A model generated the notes under the pieces. That model was not told where the DNA came from, did no database searches, and saw only the letters and a list, made by a program, of their open reading frames with translations. Of a DNA stretch of 64,000 nt, positions 52,994-61,756 are shown in pieces. This stretch comes from Mucilaginibacter gossypiicola (GTDB lineage Bacteria > Bacteroidota > Bacteroidia > Sphingobacteriales > Sphingobacteriaceae). How positions within the stretch are numbered: position 1 is the stretch's first letter; the number at the start of each line of letters is the position of its first letter. Made by a program: the position numbers and the translations under genes. The DNA lies in contig NZ_FOCL01000011.1 of NCBI RefSeq assembly GCF_900110105.1, positions 62,001 to 126,000 on the forward strand, read 5' to 3'.

Positions 52994-53755
52994 GTGTTAA
53001 AGTTCTTCAGTAAAAACAGTCAGAAATCGAAGTCGAACGCACGAAATTCAAAATCGGATTCTAAATATTACGGCATACCTAAACTTATCTTCAGGATCTT
53101 TAAACTGGCTTTCCTCCTCTTTTTCGGCCTGAGTTTATTAGGTGTGATATTTTACCGCTTTATTAACCCGCCTTTTACCTGGCTGATGATAGAGCGTGGC
53201 TTTCAGCGTAAATCTGCCGGTAAAGAGTGGAAGATTGATAAGCACTGGAAGGATTTTGATGATATTTCTGATAATATGAAGCGTGCTGCAGTTGCCGCCG
53301 AAGATCAAACTTTCCTGGAACACCACGGCTTCGATTTTAATGCTATTGAAAAAGCTATTGAAAAAAACTCGCACAGCAAAAAACTGATTGGCGGTAGCAC
53401 TATATCACAGCAAGTAGCCAAAAACGTTTTCCTATGGGAAGGCCGCTCTATACTTCGCAAAGGCATTGAAGCATATTTCACCGTGTTGATAGAAACCTTC
53501 TGGAGTAAAAAACGCATTATGGAGGTCTATCTAAACGAAATTGAAATGGGCGATGGTATCTATGGTGTTGAAGCTGCCTCGCAGGCCTATTTCCATAAAT
53601 CAGCGTCGGATTTAACCCGCCAGGAAGCAGCTGCTATTGCTGTTATTTTCCCGAGCCCGCTAAAGTGGTCGGCTACTAACCCTACCAAGTATTTAAAGCA
53701 CAGGCAATACCTTATCATGAAAAACATGAAAAGGTTAGGGCCACTGGATTTTTAG
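52994..53755 (+). CDS. mtgA: Monofunctional peptidoglycan glycosyltransferase
   Basis: The 253-residue protein has one membrane span (about 37-58) and a GT51 domain: AAVAAEDQTFLEHHGFD with the catalytic Glu (about residue 98), GGSTISQQVAKNVFLW, and RIMEVYLNEIEMGDGIYGVE. It polymerises lipid II into glycan strands without transpeptidase activity. The start is GTG at 52994, preceded by AAGGAA; no ATG lies before the membrane span. Confidence 0.93.
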   Translation: MLKFFSKNSQKSKSNARNSKSDSKYYGIPKLIFRIFKLAFLLFFGLSLLGVIFYRFINPPFTWLMIERGFQRKSAGKEWKIDKHWKDFDDISDNMKRAAVAAEDQTFLEHHGFDFNAIEKAIEKNSHSKKLIGGSTISQQVAKNVFLWEGRSILRKGIEAYFTVLIETFWSKKRIMEVYLNEIEMGDGIYGVEAASQAYFHKSASDLTRQEAAAIAVIFPSPLKWSATNPTKYLKHRQYLIMKNMKRLGPLDF

Positions 53756-53782
53756 ATTTCCATAATTCAGGCCAAAACAAAG

Positions 53783-53864
53783 CGTCATTGCGAGGTACGA
53801 AGCAATCCCAAACTATACAGGGCGGACCTGCTTATTGGGGATTGCTTCGTACCTCGCAATGACG
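53783..53864. repeat. REP-like palindrome, TCATTGCGAG family, copy 9
   Basis: Arms begin CGTCATTGCGAGGTACGAAG and end with its complement, as in copies 3 and 4. It lies between convergent mtgA and msrA. Confidence 0.9.
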
Positions 53865-53887
53865 CTTTTTATTATTTATTTCATCAA

Positions 53888-53929
53888 ATACTGGTCAAAG
53901 TCACGCTATCGCTAAATTTCGACCAGTAT
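53888..53929. repeat. ATACTGGTC/GACCAGTAT hairpin repeat
   Basis: Nine-base arms enclose CGCTATCGCTAAATTTC-like sequence. A related element, in the same orientation, lies at 54546-54586 on the other side of msrA. Confidence 0.7.
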
Positions 53930-53954
53930 CAGGCTTTAACGTTTTTTTATTTTA

Positions 53955-54446
53955 TCAGCTCAATTTCCAATCAGGCCTTTCAAAGTGGCAAGTGTAGCCA
54001 TATGGATTTTTTTGAAGATAATCCTGGTGTTCAGCTTCGGCGTTCCAAAAATCAGTTGCCGGTACTACTTCCGTAACAATTTTCCCGGGCCAAATACCCG
54101 AAGCCTCCATTTCTGCGATAAGCGTGTTTGCTTCCTCGCGCTGGCTTTCATTCAAATAAAAAATAGCCGAACGATAAGAAGTACCGATATCATTTCCCTG
54201 CCTGTTTCGGGTAGTAGGGTCATGGATCTGAAAGAAATATTCGAGGAGCTTGCGATAAGACAATTTAGCGGGATCAAATTCAACTGCAATGCCTTCGGCA
54301 TGTGTTCCATGATTTCGATAAGTTGCATTAGGCACGTCACCGCCTGTGTATCCCACTACGGTGGAAATAACACCAGGATAATGCCTGATTAATTCTTCTA
54401 CCCCCCAAAAGCAACCGCCTGCTAAAATGGCTTTTTCTGTATTCAT
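53955..54446 (-). CDS. msrA: Peptide-methionine (S)-S-oxide reductase
   Basis: The 163-residue enzyme reduces S-methionine sulfoxide in proteins. The catalytic motif GCFWGVEE is at 11-18 (C12), with YRNHGTHAEGI-type and NDIGTSYRSAIFY segments conserved. It lacks a fused MsrB domain and stands alone, flanked by two related hairpin repeats. Confidence 0.96.
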   Translation of the reverse strand: MNTEKAILAGGCFWGVEELIRHYPGVISTVVGYTGGDVPNATYRNHGTHAEGIAVEFDPAKLSYRKLLEYFFQIHDPTTRNRQGNDIGTSYRSAIFYLNESQREEANTLIAEMEASGIWPGKIVTEVVPATDFWNAEAEHQDYLQKNPYGYTCHFERPDWKLS

Positions 54447-54545
54447 AAGGCTTTATATTTAATTAAATAAAGGTAAGGCACAAACGTACAAATGACAAAA
54501 GATAGATGGATGAGATCTGTATGCTCACGGTCATTATTTACTATA

Positions 54546-54586
54546 GTCTGGTCGAAGTTACGCTATCGTTAAACTTAGACCGGCAT
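54546..54586. repeat. Second AGTCTGGTC/GACCGGCAT hairpin repeat
   Basis: This copy of the 53888 element shares AAGTTACGCTATCGTTAAAC-like core sequence with imperfect arms. The pair brackets msrA. Confidence 0.65.
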
Positions 54587-54657
54587 CCGTATTTATTTCA
54601 TCGGCGCTGTAACCTTTTGTAAATTAACGCTATCTTAATTTATATGATCATACCGCC

Positions 54658-55743
54658 ATGTTTAAAAAAAACTTAAAACTCAGCGCAATCCTTTTTGCTT
54701 CTATCTTTTTTGCAAACATTGTAGTCGCCCAGGTTAAAAGCACCTCCCCCACTACATTTACTGATAAAGACATGGTACAGTGGGATTACAATTCAAAAGT
54801 TATTGGCGAGGATTATACCATATATGTGCATTTCCCTCCGGGTTACGATACCACTAAAACTAAATATCCGGTACTATATATGACCGACGGCGACTGGAAC
54901 ATGACCGTTGCCATGAACTGTTTTAACATGCTCAGGCAGGACTATGAAACCACCGAGGCACTTATTGTCGGTATCGGCTACGGTAACCGCCCCAACCAGC
55001 GCAGCCGTGACCTGAATCCTGCTACCGGCGGGCCAAAATTCATTTCATTTATTGAACAGGAGGTAATACCGTTTGTGCAAAGCAAATACCGTGTAATCGA
55101 TAATAAAGCCTTATACGGCTATTCGTTTGGTGGCATGTTCACTACCATGGTGTTGTTTGAACATCCCAACCTGTTTAATATGATTTTTATAGGTGCGCCG
55201 GGAAATAGCGGCAGTGAACTAATCCCTACAGCCAAAAAATATTTTGCCAATAACCATGATCTTAACAGTAAAGTGTTCCTGGGCGTTGGCTCGTTTGAAC
55301 AGTTAACGAGCAAAAACATTCAGGAGTTTAAGACTTACATGGAAAACCAGCACTGTAAAGGGTTGGATATTGCTACTGCTATTACCCCAAATGCAGGGCA
55401 CGGGGCGGCCCTGGCACAAGTAATGCAAAACGCTATAAAATTTGCCTATTGCAAACAGCATAAGGCTATCAGCATACCGGCAAAACAACTGGGACAATAC
55501 ACCGGGAATTATCAGATAAGGGAAGATGCTAAAAACAAATTCAAAATATTGTTAACCGGCGATAAACTGTTCTTTGCGCAAAACGATGAGGTTCCTATTG
55601 AATTTAAGCCGTATGCTAAAGACTCGTTCTTTATGTATGAGAACGAACGCGCCGATATCACCTTCCATACAGAGGGCGATAAAATGTATATGCTTTTCAG
55701 CTTCCCGAATGAGAAGCCTACAAGGTTGGATAAAGCAAAATAA
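54658..55743 (+). CDS. Secreted esterase, alpha/beta hydrolase (enterochelin-esterase-like)
   Basis: The 361-residue protein has a signal peptide (1-24, ending VAQ) and a putative esterase domain with nucleophile S156 in YGYSFGGMF; a catalytic His is likely in NAGHGAALA (about residue 247). The C-terminal 90 residues form an extra beta-rich domain (IPAKQLGQYTGNYQIREDAK) like the DUF3471-type ends of serine hydrolases. The substrate is unknown. Confidence 0.85.
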   Translation: MFKKNLKLSAILFASIFFANIVVAQVKSTSPTTFTDKDMVQWDYNSKVIGEDYTIYVHFPPGYDTTKTKYPVLYMTDGDWNMTVAMNCFNMLRQDYETTEALIVGIGYGNRPNQRSRDLNPATGGPKFISFIEQEVIPFVQSKYRVIDNKALYGYSFGGMFTTMVLFEHPNLFNMIFIGAPGNSGSELIPTAKKYFANNHDLNSKVFLGVGSFEQLTSKNIQEFKTYMENQHCKGLDIATAITPNAGHGAALAQVMQNAIKFAYCKQHKAISIPAKQLGQYTGNYQIREDAKNKFKILLTGDKLFFAQNDEVPIEFKPYAKDSFFMYENERADITFHTEGDKMYMLFSFPNEKPTRLDKAK

Positions 55744-55754
55744 GCACTTCTGCT

Positions 55755-56366
55755 TTATTTATACTTCCAATGCCTTGATTTACCTTCGGTAAGCCATTCG
55801 GCGGCGGTCTCCATGCGTTTAAGGCGGGTAGCTTCGGTTTTGGCCTCGGTGATCCACTCTATATATTCCTTTTTTTGGGAGTAGCTAAACTGGTTCAGGT
55901 TAAGCCAGGCCTGCGGGTGGGCTTCTAAAAACTTAACAAAGTAATCTGGTACTACCAGCTCGTCGCGCTGGGCGGGTGTTTTCTTCAATGAGGCAGGTCT
56001 TGGTTTATTATCTTCATTTAAAGCCATCGCCTGCCGTATAAACTCGATTAGTACTTCCTTCGGCGGCAGGTCATCAATGCTGGTTAACCGGCCAAAACTG
56101 CCTGCAGCCTGATCGGCCAGGCTCAGTATCTTCTGCGGATCTTCCAATAACGATGCTTTCCAAAACCCAAATGAACAATGCTGCTTGAAAGCAGCCATAT
56201 TACAAACCACACCTTTATAATCAAAAAATGGCATGCTCCATTTCATGGTTTCGGTTATCATGGGCGAGGCCTCATGCACCACAGCCCTCAGATAATTTAA
56301 AATTGGCCTTGCAAAATCGGGAGATTTTTCAATGTAGGCATCAATCCGGCTATCGTAATGTTCCAT
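55755..56366 (-). CDS. YdeI/OmpD-associated-family protein (DUF1801 plus DUF1905-like end)
   Basis: The 203-residue soluble protein has a DUF1801 domain (about 15-115: KWSMPFFDYKGVVCNMAAFK) and the C-terminal YdeI pattern (PQAWLNLNQFSYSQKKEYIEWITEAKTEAT, quoted by its ends PQAWLN and EAKTEAT). ATG at 56366 (MEHYDSRIDAYI) is preferred to an upstream extension into repeat DNA. No function is established. Confidence 0.85.
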   Translation of the reverse strand: MEHYDSRIDAYIEKSPDFARPILNYLRAVVHEASPMITETMKWSMPFFDYKGVVCNMAAFKQHCSFGFWKASLLEDPQKILSLADQAAGSFGRLTSIDDLPPKEVLIEFIRQAMALNEDNKPRPASLKKTPAQRDELVVPDYFVKFLEAHPQAWLNLNQFSYSQKKEYIEWITEAKTEATRLKRMETAAEWLTEGKSRHWKYK

Positions 56367-56432
56367 AATTAAAGTTAGTAATTTCAACGGAAATCTAAAT
56401 ATGGCAATCTTGGGGGAGCATCGCTTTTGCAA

Positions 56433-56587
56433 CAGGAGGCACCTACGGAGCCGAAAAATTGGTTTGCTTTCTTCTATAAACACGATACCCCTCCGGGGTA
56501 ATTCTTCATAATTGTTTTACACTCCATAGGAGTGACGTGTTTATAGCAGAATGTAAAAGCTGTATTTGGCTCCGTAGGTGCCTCCTG
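56433..56587. repeat. Nested palindrome with CAGGAGGCACC ends
   Basis: A perfect 20-bp outer pair (56433-56452 with 56568-56587) encloses CTATAAACACG (56474-56484) with CGTGTTTATAG (56536-56546). Two small hairpins stand inside: ACCCC/GGGGT (56487-56499) and CACTCC/GGAGTG (56520-56534). Confidence 0.85.
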
Positions 56588-56612
56588 CCTGCTATTGATA
56601 ATATTATACAAA

Positions 56613-56643
56613 CAAAAAAGCCCTCCGGCTAACCGGAGGGCTT
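56613..56643 (-). terminator. Rho-independent terminator of typA
   Basis: On the minus strand AAGCCCTCCGG and CCGGAGGGCTT form a strong stem, followed by T6 and G. Confidence 0.92.
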
Positions 56644-56664
56644 CATATACTTATTTACCAAATA

Positions 56665-58476
56665 TTATTGGCTGGTAAATTTCTTAGCGTTGATCTTACG
56701 TTCGTTCTCGTTAAGATAGATCTTACGTAAACGGATGCTTTGCGGTGTAACCTCGATATACTCATCGGCCTGGATATACTCCATTGATTCCTCTAAAGAG
56801 AATTTGATAGCCGGAGCAATACGTACGTTGGTATCGCTACCTGATGCACGCATGTTGGTTAACTGCTTGCCTTTAGTTAAGTTAATAACCAAATCGTTAT
56901 CGCGGATGTGCTCGCCTAAAACCTGGCCTTCGTAAATATCAACTCCCGGATCAACGTGGAACCTGCCACGATCCTGTAATTTATCAATTGCGAAAGCAGT
57001 AGTTTTACCTGTATCCATTGATACCAATACACCATTTAAGCGGCCCGGGATCTGACCTTTCCATGGTTCGTATGCTTTGAAACGGTGTGCCATGATAGCC
57101 TCGCCGCCTGTTGCAGTTAATACGTTGTTACGTAAACCGATGATACCGCGTGCAGGGATATCAAACTCAAGGTGTTGCAGATCGCCTTTAGGCTCCATGA
57201 TCAACAAATCGCCTTTACGTTGGGTTACCAGCTCAATTACTTTACCGGCAACATCGCCTGGTACGTCAACAATAAGGGTTTCAACCGGCTCACATTTAAC
57301 GCCATTGATTTCTTTAACGATAACCTGTGGCTGACCAACCTGCAATTCGTAACCTTCACGACGCATAGTTTCGATCAATACCGACAAGTGAAGGATACCA
57401 CGGCCATACACTAAATATGAATCAGGCGATTCGGTTTCAACAACCTTAAGCGCCAGGTTTTTTTCCATCTCTTTGTATAAACGGTCGCGCAGGTGACGTG
57501 AAGTAACAAATTTACCTTCTTTACCAAAGAAAGGTGAAGTATTGATGGTGAACAACATGTTCATTGTTGGCTCATCAATTTTAATTACTTCCAGTTGTTC
57601 AGGATTTTCAAAATCGGCAATGGTATCGCCAATATCAAAGCCTTCAATACCTACTACGGCGCAGATATCACCCGAGCTAACTTCAGTAGCACGTACTTTA
57701 CCTAAACCTTCAAAAGTATAAAGTTCTTTGATCCTTGATTTTTGGATAGTGCCATCGCGTTTTACCAATGATACCGGCTGGTTTTCTTTGATAGTACCAC
57801 GGGCAACCCTGCCGATAGCGATACGACCTACGAAAGAAGAATAATCTAACGAAGTGATCTGCATTTGCAGTGTACCTTCAGCAATAGGAGCCGGTGGAAT
57901 GTTTTCCAATATGGCATCCATCAACGGGAAGATATCTTCCGTTGGCTTTTTATAATCTGTACTCATCCAGCCTTGTTTTGATGAACCGTAGATAACCGGG
58001 AAATCCAGCTGCTCTTCGGTAGCTTCAAGGTTGAAGAATAATTCAAAAATTTGTTCGTAAACTTCTTCAGGGCGACAGTTCTCTTTATCAACTTTATTTA
58101 CAACCACAATTGGCTTAAGGCCTAAAGCCAAAGCTTTTTGAGTTACGAAACGAGTTTGAGGCATAGCACCTTCAAAAGCGTCGCAAAGTAATAATACACC
58201 ATCGGCCATTTTCAATACACGCTCAACCTCGCCACCAAAATCGGCGTGACCAGGGGTATCAATAATGTTGATCTTAACATCTTTATACCTTACAGATACG
58301 TTTTTTGAAACGATGGTGATACCACGCTCACGTTCAAGGTCGTTGTTGTCGAGGATCAGCTCTCCGGTTTGCTCATTGTCCCTGAAAATGGCACAGCTGT
58401 GCAGAATTTTATCAACCAAAGTAGTTTTACCGTGGTCAACGTGCGCAATGATTGCGATATTTCTTATTTTTTGCAT
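56665..58476 (-). CDS. typA: Ribosome-associated translational GTPase TypA/BipA
   Basis: The 603-residue GTPase has G1 AHVDHGKTT (about 9-17), G2 region ITIV, G3 DTPGHADFGGEVERVL and G4 NKVD, followed by domain 2, EF-G domains III/V-like regions and the BipA C-terminal domain. It binds 70S ribosomes and supports assembly and stress growth. ATG at 58476 (MQKIRNIAIIAHVDHGK) is the family start rather than the in-frame ATG at 58503. Confidence 0.97.
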   Translation of the reverse strand: MQKIRNIAIIAHVDHGKTTLVDKILHSCAIFRDNEQTGELILDNNDLERERGITIVSKNVSVRYKDVKINIIDTPGHADFGGEVERVLKMADGVLLLCDAFEGAMPQTRFVTQKALALGLKPIVVVNKVDKENCRPEEVYEQIFELFFNLEATEEQLDFPVIYGSSKQGWMSTDYKKPTEDIFPLMDAILENIPPAPIAEGTLQMQITSLDYSSFVGRIAIGRVARGTIKENQPVSLVKRDGTIQKSRIKELYTFEGLGKVRATEVSSGDICAVVGIEGFDIGDTIADFENPEQLEVIKIDEPTMNMLFTINTSPFFGKEGKFVTSRHLRDRLYKEMEKNLALKVVETESPDSYLVYGRGILHLSVLIETMRREGYELQVGQPQVIVKEINGVKCEPVETLIVDVPGDVAGKVIELVTQRKGDLLIMEPKGDLQHLEFDIPARGIIGLRNNVLTATGGEAIMAHRFKAYEPWKGQIPGRLNGVLVSMDTGKTTAFAIDKLQDRGRFHVDPGVDIYEGQVLGEHIRDNDLVINLTKGKQLTNMRASGSDTNVRIAPAIKFSLEESMEYIQADEYIEVTPQSIRLRKIYLNENERKINAKKFTSQ

Positions 58477-58500
58477 GAAAATGCTCCCTAAAATTTGGCG

Positions 58501-58531
58501 CAAAGGTACGCTTAATATATGAGATTATAAA
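58501..58531 (-). promoter_or_regulatory. Promoter of typA
   Basis: On the minus strand TTTA (58531-58528), a 19-bp spacer and TACCTTTG (58508-58501) match the -33/-7 layout with one mismatch in the -33. Confidence 0.7.
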
Positions 58532-58594
58532 GCGTTTACAAGTTATAGTTGATAATTAATGTAATCAAAGTATCAAAAGACAAGCTGCTTCAAC

Positions 58595-59410
58595 TTATCT
58601 CCCAAAAGCCCAAACCAAAAACTTACCCATTGCGCGGCCCCAGGTAGCGGTATCATGGGTACCTCCTACTACTTCAACATATTGAATTTCTTCCGGACGT
58701 TTAAACCCTTTCGCCTCCATTTCTTTAATCAGGTCGATGGTATCATCAATAGCATCGATAATACCGTTCTTATTCCGGTCGCTGGTTTCATCTTTGGTAC
58801 CGGTTTGCAGCCAGGCACTGATGGCAGGTTTAGCTTTAGTTTCCCTGATTACCTCGTGCATCAGTCTGTCTGCATCGGTATAACCTTTAGCAAGGTCTTT
58901 TCCCCGCCACCAAAATGAGCCGGAAAAAACACCTGCCTTATCAAACAGCAAAGGGCTGTTCCAAACAATGTCAAAAGCAGATAAACCGCCAAGCGAAAAG
59001 CCTGCGAACGCTGTTGTTTCAAACTCGCTAAAGCCTGTCAATTGTTCTAATTGAGGCAACAATTCTTCTTTTATAAATCGTGTATAGATATCAGCTTTAG
59101 CGCCCCTACCTTTAAAATCGGGTTTACCGGCAATGCCATATTCGTTCAGGCGGTCATCACTGGCATGGATAGCCACAATCAATATAGGTTTAAGGCGATT
59201 GGTATTATATAACGTTTCGAGTGTTGTTTTTAATCCCAGGTTTTCAAGTTCCTGCCCGTCGTTAAGCAGTAACAGGTTGAGGGGCTCGGCAATATCGCTA
59301 TCTTCCGGTTTCAGGATGGTTAAAGTCACATCTCGCGCAAGCAGTGCAGAGGTTATATTTATATCTTGTTCGGTTATCGTCATTTCAGTATCAAGCCAGC
59401 CCGGGTACAT
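58595..59410 (-). CDS. Esterase (enterochelin-esterase-like) with an EF-hand-like loop
   Basis: The 271-residue cytoplasmic alpha/beta hydrolase carries AFAGFSLGGLSAFD (nucleophile Ser about 145) and a probable catalytic His in GGTHDTATWG. The insert TSDRNKNGIIDAIDDT (about 206-221) matches a calcium-binding D-x-N-x-N-G-x-I-D loop as in EF-hands and dockerins. It is divergent from the second hydrolase that heads the amidoligase cluster. Confidence 0.82.
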   Translation of the reverse strand: MYPGWLDTEMTITEQDINITSALLARDVTLTILKPEDSDIAEPLNLLLLNDGQELENLGLKTTLETLYNTNRLKPILIVAIHASDDRLNEYGIAGKPDFKGRGAKADIYTRFIKEELLPQLEQLTGFSEFETTAFAGFSLGGLSAFDIVWNSPLLFDKAGVFSGSFWWRGKDLAKGYTDADRLMHEVIRETKAKPAISAWLQTGTKDETSDRNKNGIIDAIDDTIDLIKEMEAKGFKRPEEIQYVEVVGGTHDTATWGRAMGKFLVWAFGR

Positions 59411-59548
59411 CTCTTTCTAAATTAAAATTAAGGGCGCAAAAATAAGCTATACTTTTTACTTTTTGGGAGCTAAGGATTAATATTATCAGGCTGTTGCCTT
59501 TTTCAAACAAACCTCTTAACTTACAATCATTATAAAAACTACACTGCT

Positions 59549-60256
59549 TTGACCGAGAAGTTTCACCGCTGGCACTCCCCCAACACCAACACCGACCTCG
59601 AAATGCTGGTTTTCGGCGACCGTGGTTACCCCGTAATCGTTTTCCCTACTACCAAAGGCCGCTATTATCAAAACAAAGATTTCGGACTGATCGAGAGCGT
59701 AAAGTGGTTTGTTGACAACGGCTTAGTGAAGATCTACTGTCCTGATACTATTGATGACCGTAGCTGGTATAACAAAAATATCCACCCGGCCGATAGGGCC
59801 AAAACTTACGCCGGATATGATCGGATGCTGGTGAACGAGCTTATCCCCTGGGCTATGCATGAAACAGGGGTTGGCAAAGTAGCTGTTGCGGGATGCAGCT
59901 TTGGCGGATATCATGCGGCTAACTTCGCTTTTAAACACCCCGAAAAAGTAAGGCATTTATTTACTATGGGCGGAGCGTTTAATATTAAAATGTTTACCGA
60001 TGGTTATTATGATGATAATATCTTTTACAATAACCCGGTCGACTTTTTGCCGGGTAACAACTATCATGACCTTTGGCAAATGAACATCATTCTCGGCACA
60101 TCCGAGTACGATATATGTAAAGGGTATAACATCCAACTTTCAAGCATTTTAAAACAAAAAAATATAAAACACTGGCTGGATATCCGCCCGTTTGCCAATC
60201 ACGACTGGCCAATCTGGCGCGAAATGTTCCCGCATTATTTATCAACGATTAAGTAG
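59549..60256 (+). CDS. Esterase-family alpha/beta hydrolase heading the amidoligase cluster
   Basis: The 235-residue protein has the esterase-D-like fold with nucleophile S117 in VAGCSFGGYHAANF and a likely catalytic His in ANHDWPIW (about residue 222). The start is TTG at 59549, giving MTEKFHRWHSPN; no ATG lies near. It precedes the ATP-grasp, GCS2 and amidotransferase genes in the same direction. It may hydrolyse an ester or thioester intermediate, or release the product (inference). Confidence 0.85.
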   Translation: MTEKFHRWHSPNTNTDLEMLVFGDRGYPVIVFPTTKGRYYQNKDFGLIESVKWFVDNGLVKIYCPDTIDDRSWYNKNIHPADRAKTYAGYDRMLVNELIPWAMHETGVGKVAVAGCSFGGYHAANFAFKHPEKVRHLFTMGGAFNIKMFTDGYYDDNIFYNNPVDFLPGNNYHDLWQMNIILGTSEYDICKGYNIQLSSILKQKNIKHWLDIRPFANHDWPIWREMFPHYLSTIK

Positions 60257-60280
60257 AAGCAAGAAATTAAATAGAAACAA

Positions 60281-60358
60281 GAAATCAAGAGTCAAGAAAC
60301 AAGAGAATAAAAGACAGGGATTAAGAATCAGGAAATCAAGAGTCAGGAAGCAAGAGAA
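60281..60358. repeat. Imperfect direct repeats GAAATCAAGAGTCA
   Basis: GAAATCAAGAGTCAAGAAAC (60281) recurs 51 bp later as GAAATCAAGAGTCAGGAAGC (60332), each followed by AAGAG. The whole stretch 60257-60400 is purine-rich with AAGAA/CAAGA units and matches, in inverse orientation, the tandem repeat at 28684-28728. Confidence 0.75.
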
Positions 60359-60441
60359 AAGAATTTAAGAAGCAGGAAAAATAGGAGGCAAGATATAACA
60401 CTGAAACCCAAAGAAAAACAAACATATAAACACCTACTATC

Positions 60442-61629
60442 ATGAAAAAAATCGGTATCTTATTCGGACAGGAAGATTCATTTCCACAAGCATTTGTTGA
60501 TCGTGTAAACCAAAAGGCAGAAAAAGGCATCAGTGCCGAGTTTGTAAGACTTGATAAGGTAATGCAAGCCGAACCGCTTGACTATGCTGTGATCATCGAC
60601 CGTATTTCGCAGGATGTGCCTTACTATCGTGCAGCCCTAAAAAATGCAGCAATTTGCGGAACGGCCGTAATTAACAACCCATTTTGGTGGAGCGCTGACG
60701 AAAAGTTTTTCAACAACGCACTTGCTGTAAAAATCGGGGTTCCGGTACCTAAAACCGTGATCCTGCCATCAAAAGAACTTCCCGACGATACTATTAACAA
60801 ATCGTTCCGAAATTTGGCTTACCCGTTAGATTGGAACGGCATTTTTAATTATGTTGGTTTCCCTGCCTATATGAAACCTTTTGACGGCGGCGGCTGGAAA
60901 GAGGTTTATAAAGTAGAAAATGAGAAAGATTTTTTTAGCAAGTACGATAAAACCAAACAACATGTAATGATGCTGCAGGAAGAGATTGTTTTTGACGATT
61001 ACTTCCGCTGCTACTGCATTGGCGGTAAGCATGTACGCATTATGCAGTATGAGCCACGTAACCCGCACCATCTACGTTATGAACACGGTAAGGCTCCGGC
61101 TTCTAAAAAACTATTGGACACTGTTAAGGACTATGTAATAAAACTAAACCAATACTTAGGGTACGATTTTAACACAGTGGAGTTTGCCGTTCGCGATGGT
61201 ATTCCTTATGCTATTGATTTCTGCAACCCTGCCCCCGATGCCGAAGTTACCAGCGTAGGCCAGGAAAACTTTGACTGGGTGGTTGAAACTGCCGCCGATT
61301 ATGCTATTGAACGGGCCAAAGGTCAAAAAGATGGCCTGGACAACCTTACCTGGGGCGAGTTTGTAAAAACATCGGCCGCAAAAACCCCGCTTGTTGCGGC
61401 TGTTAAAAAAACTGTTAAAGCCGATGTCACAGTAGCCGTGGTTGACCATGCTATTGAAGCAGAAGGGAAAGTGAAGAAAGCTAAAACAGTTAAAGCGCCG
61501 GTTGCAAAAGCCGCCGCCGCTGTGAAGGAGCCAATAGCAAAAGCAGCCGCGGTAAAAGAACCTGTTGTAAAAACGACCGCGGTAAAAGAAAAAGCAGCGC
61601 CTAAACCTAAAAAGGCTGCTAAGAAATAA
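60442..61629 (+). CDS. ATP-grasp ligase with Lys/Ala-rich C-terminal tail
   Basis: The 395-residue protein is a RimK/glutathione-synthetase-like ATP-grasp enzyme over residues 1-310. Visible are FPAYMKPFDGGGW with K145 and the glycine-rich loop 149-152, E180/E181 of the adenine-binding strand, and metal ligands E247, D259 and N262 (YAIDFCNPAPDAE). Residues about 313-395 are a low-complexity basic tail with repeated AAVKEPIAK, AAVKEPVVK and TAVKEKAAP units, like histone H1. The enzyme should join a carboxylate to an amine via acyl phosphate. The tail could bind nucleic acid or polyanions, or be itself the acceptor (inference). Confidence 0.87.
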   Translation: MKKIGILFGQEDSFPQAFVDRVNQKAEKGISAEFVRLDKVMQAEPLDYAVIIDRISQDVPYYRAALKNAAICGTAVINNPFWWSADEKFFNNALAVKIGVPVPKTVILPSKELPDDTINKSFRNLAYPLDWNGIFNYVGFPAYMKPFDGGGWKEVYKVENEKDFFSKYDKTKQHVMMLQEEIVFDDYFRCYCIGGKHVRIMQYEPRNPHHLRYEHGKAPASKKLLDTVKDYVIKLNQYLGYDFNTVEFAVRDGIPYAIDFCNPAPDAEVTSVGQENFDWVVETAADYAIERAKGQKDGLDNLTWGEFVKTSAAKTPLVAAVKKTVKADVTVAVVDHAIEAEGKVKKAKTVKAPVAKAAAAVKEPIAKAAAVKEPVVKTTAVKEKAAPKPKKAAKK

Positions 61630-61635
61630 TATTAA

Positions 61636-61729
61636 GTCATTCCGAACTTGTTTCGGCACCTCACCTGCTAAATTAAATTTGCATGGTTTATACCTTGCAA
61701 GTGGGGTGCCGAAACAAGTTCAGCATGAC
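61636..61729. repeat. GTCATTCCGAAC-type palindrome
   Basis: GTCATTCCGAACTTGTTTCG (61636) and its near-complete complement ending at 61729 form arms of 25 bp with one or two mismatches. A T6 run follows, so it may also act as a terminator between the ATP-grasp and GCS2 genes. It is distinct from the TCATTGCGAG family. Confidence 0.8.
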
Positions 61730-61756
61730 GTTTTTTATTAATAAACCCAACCAATT

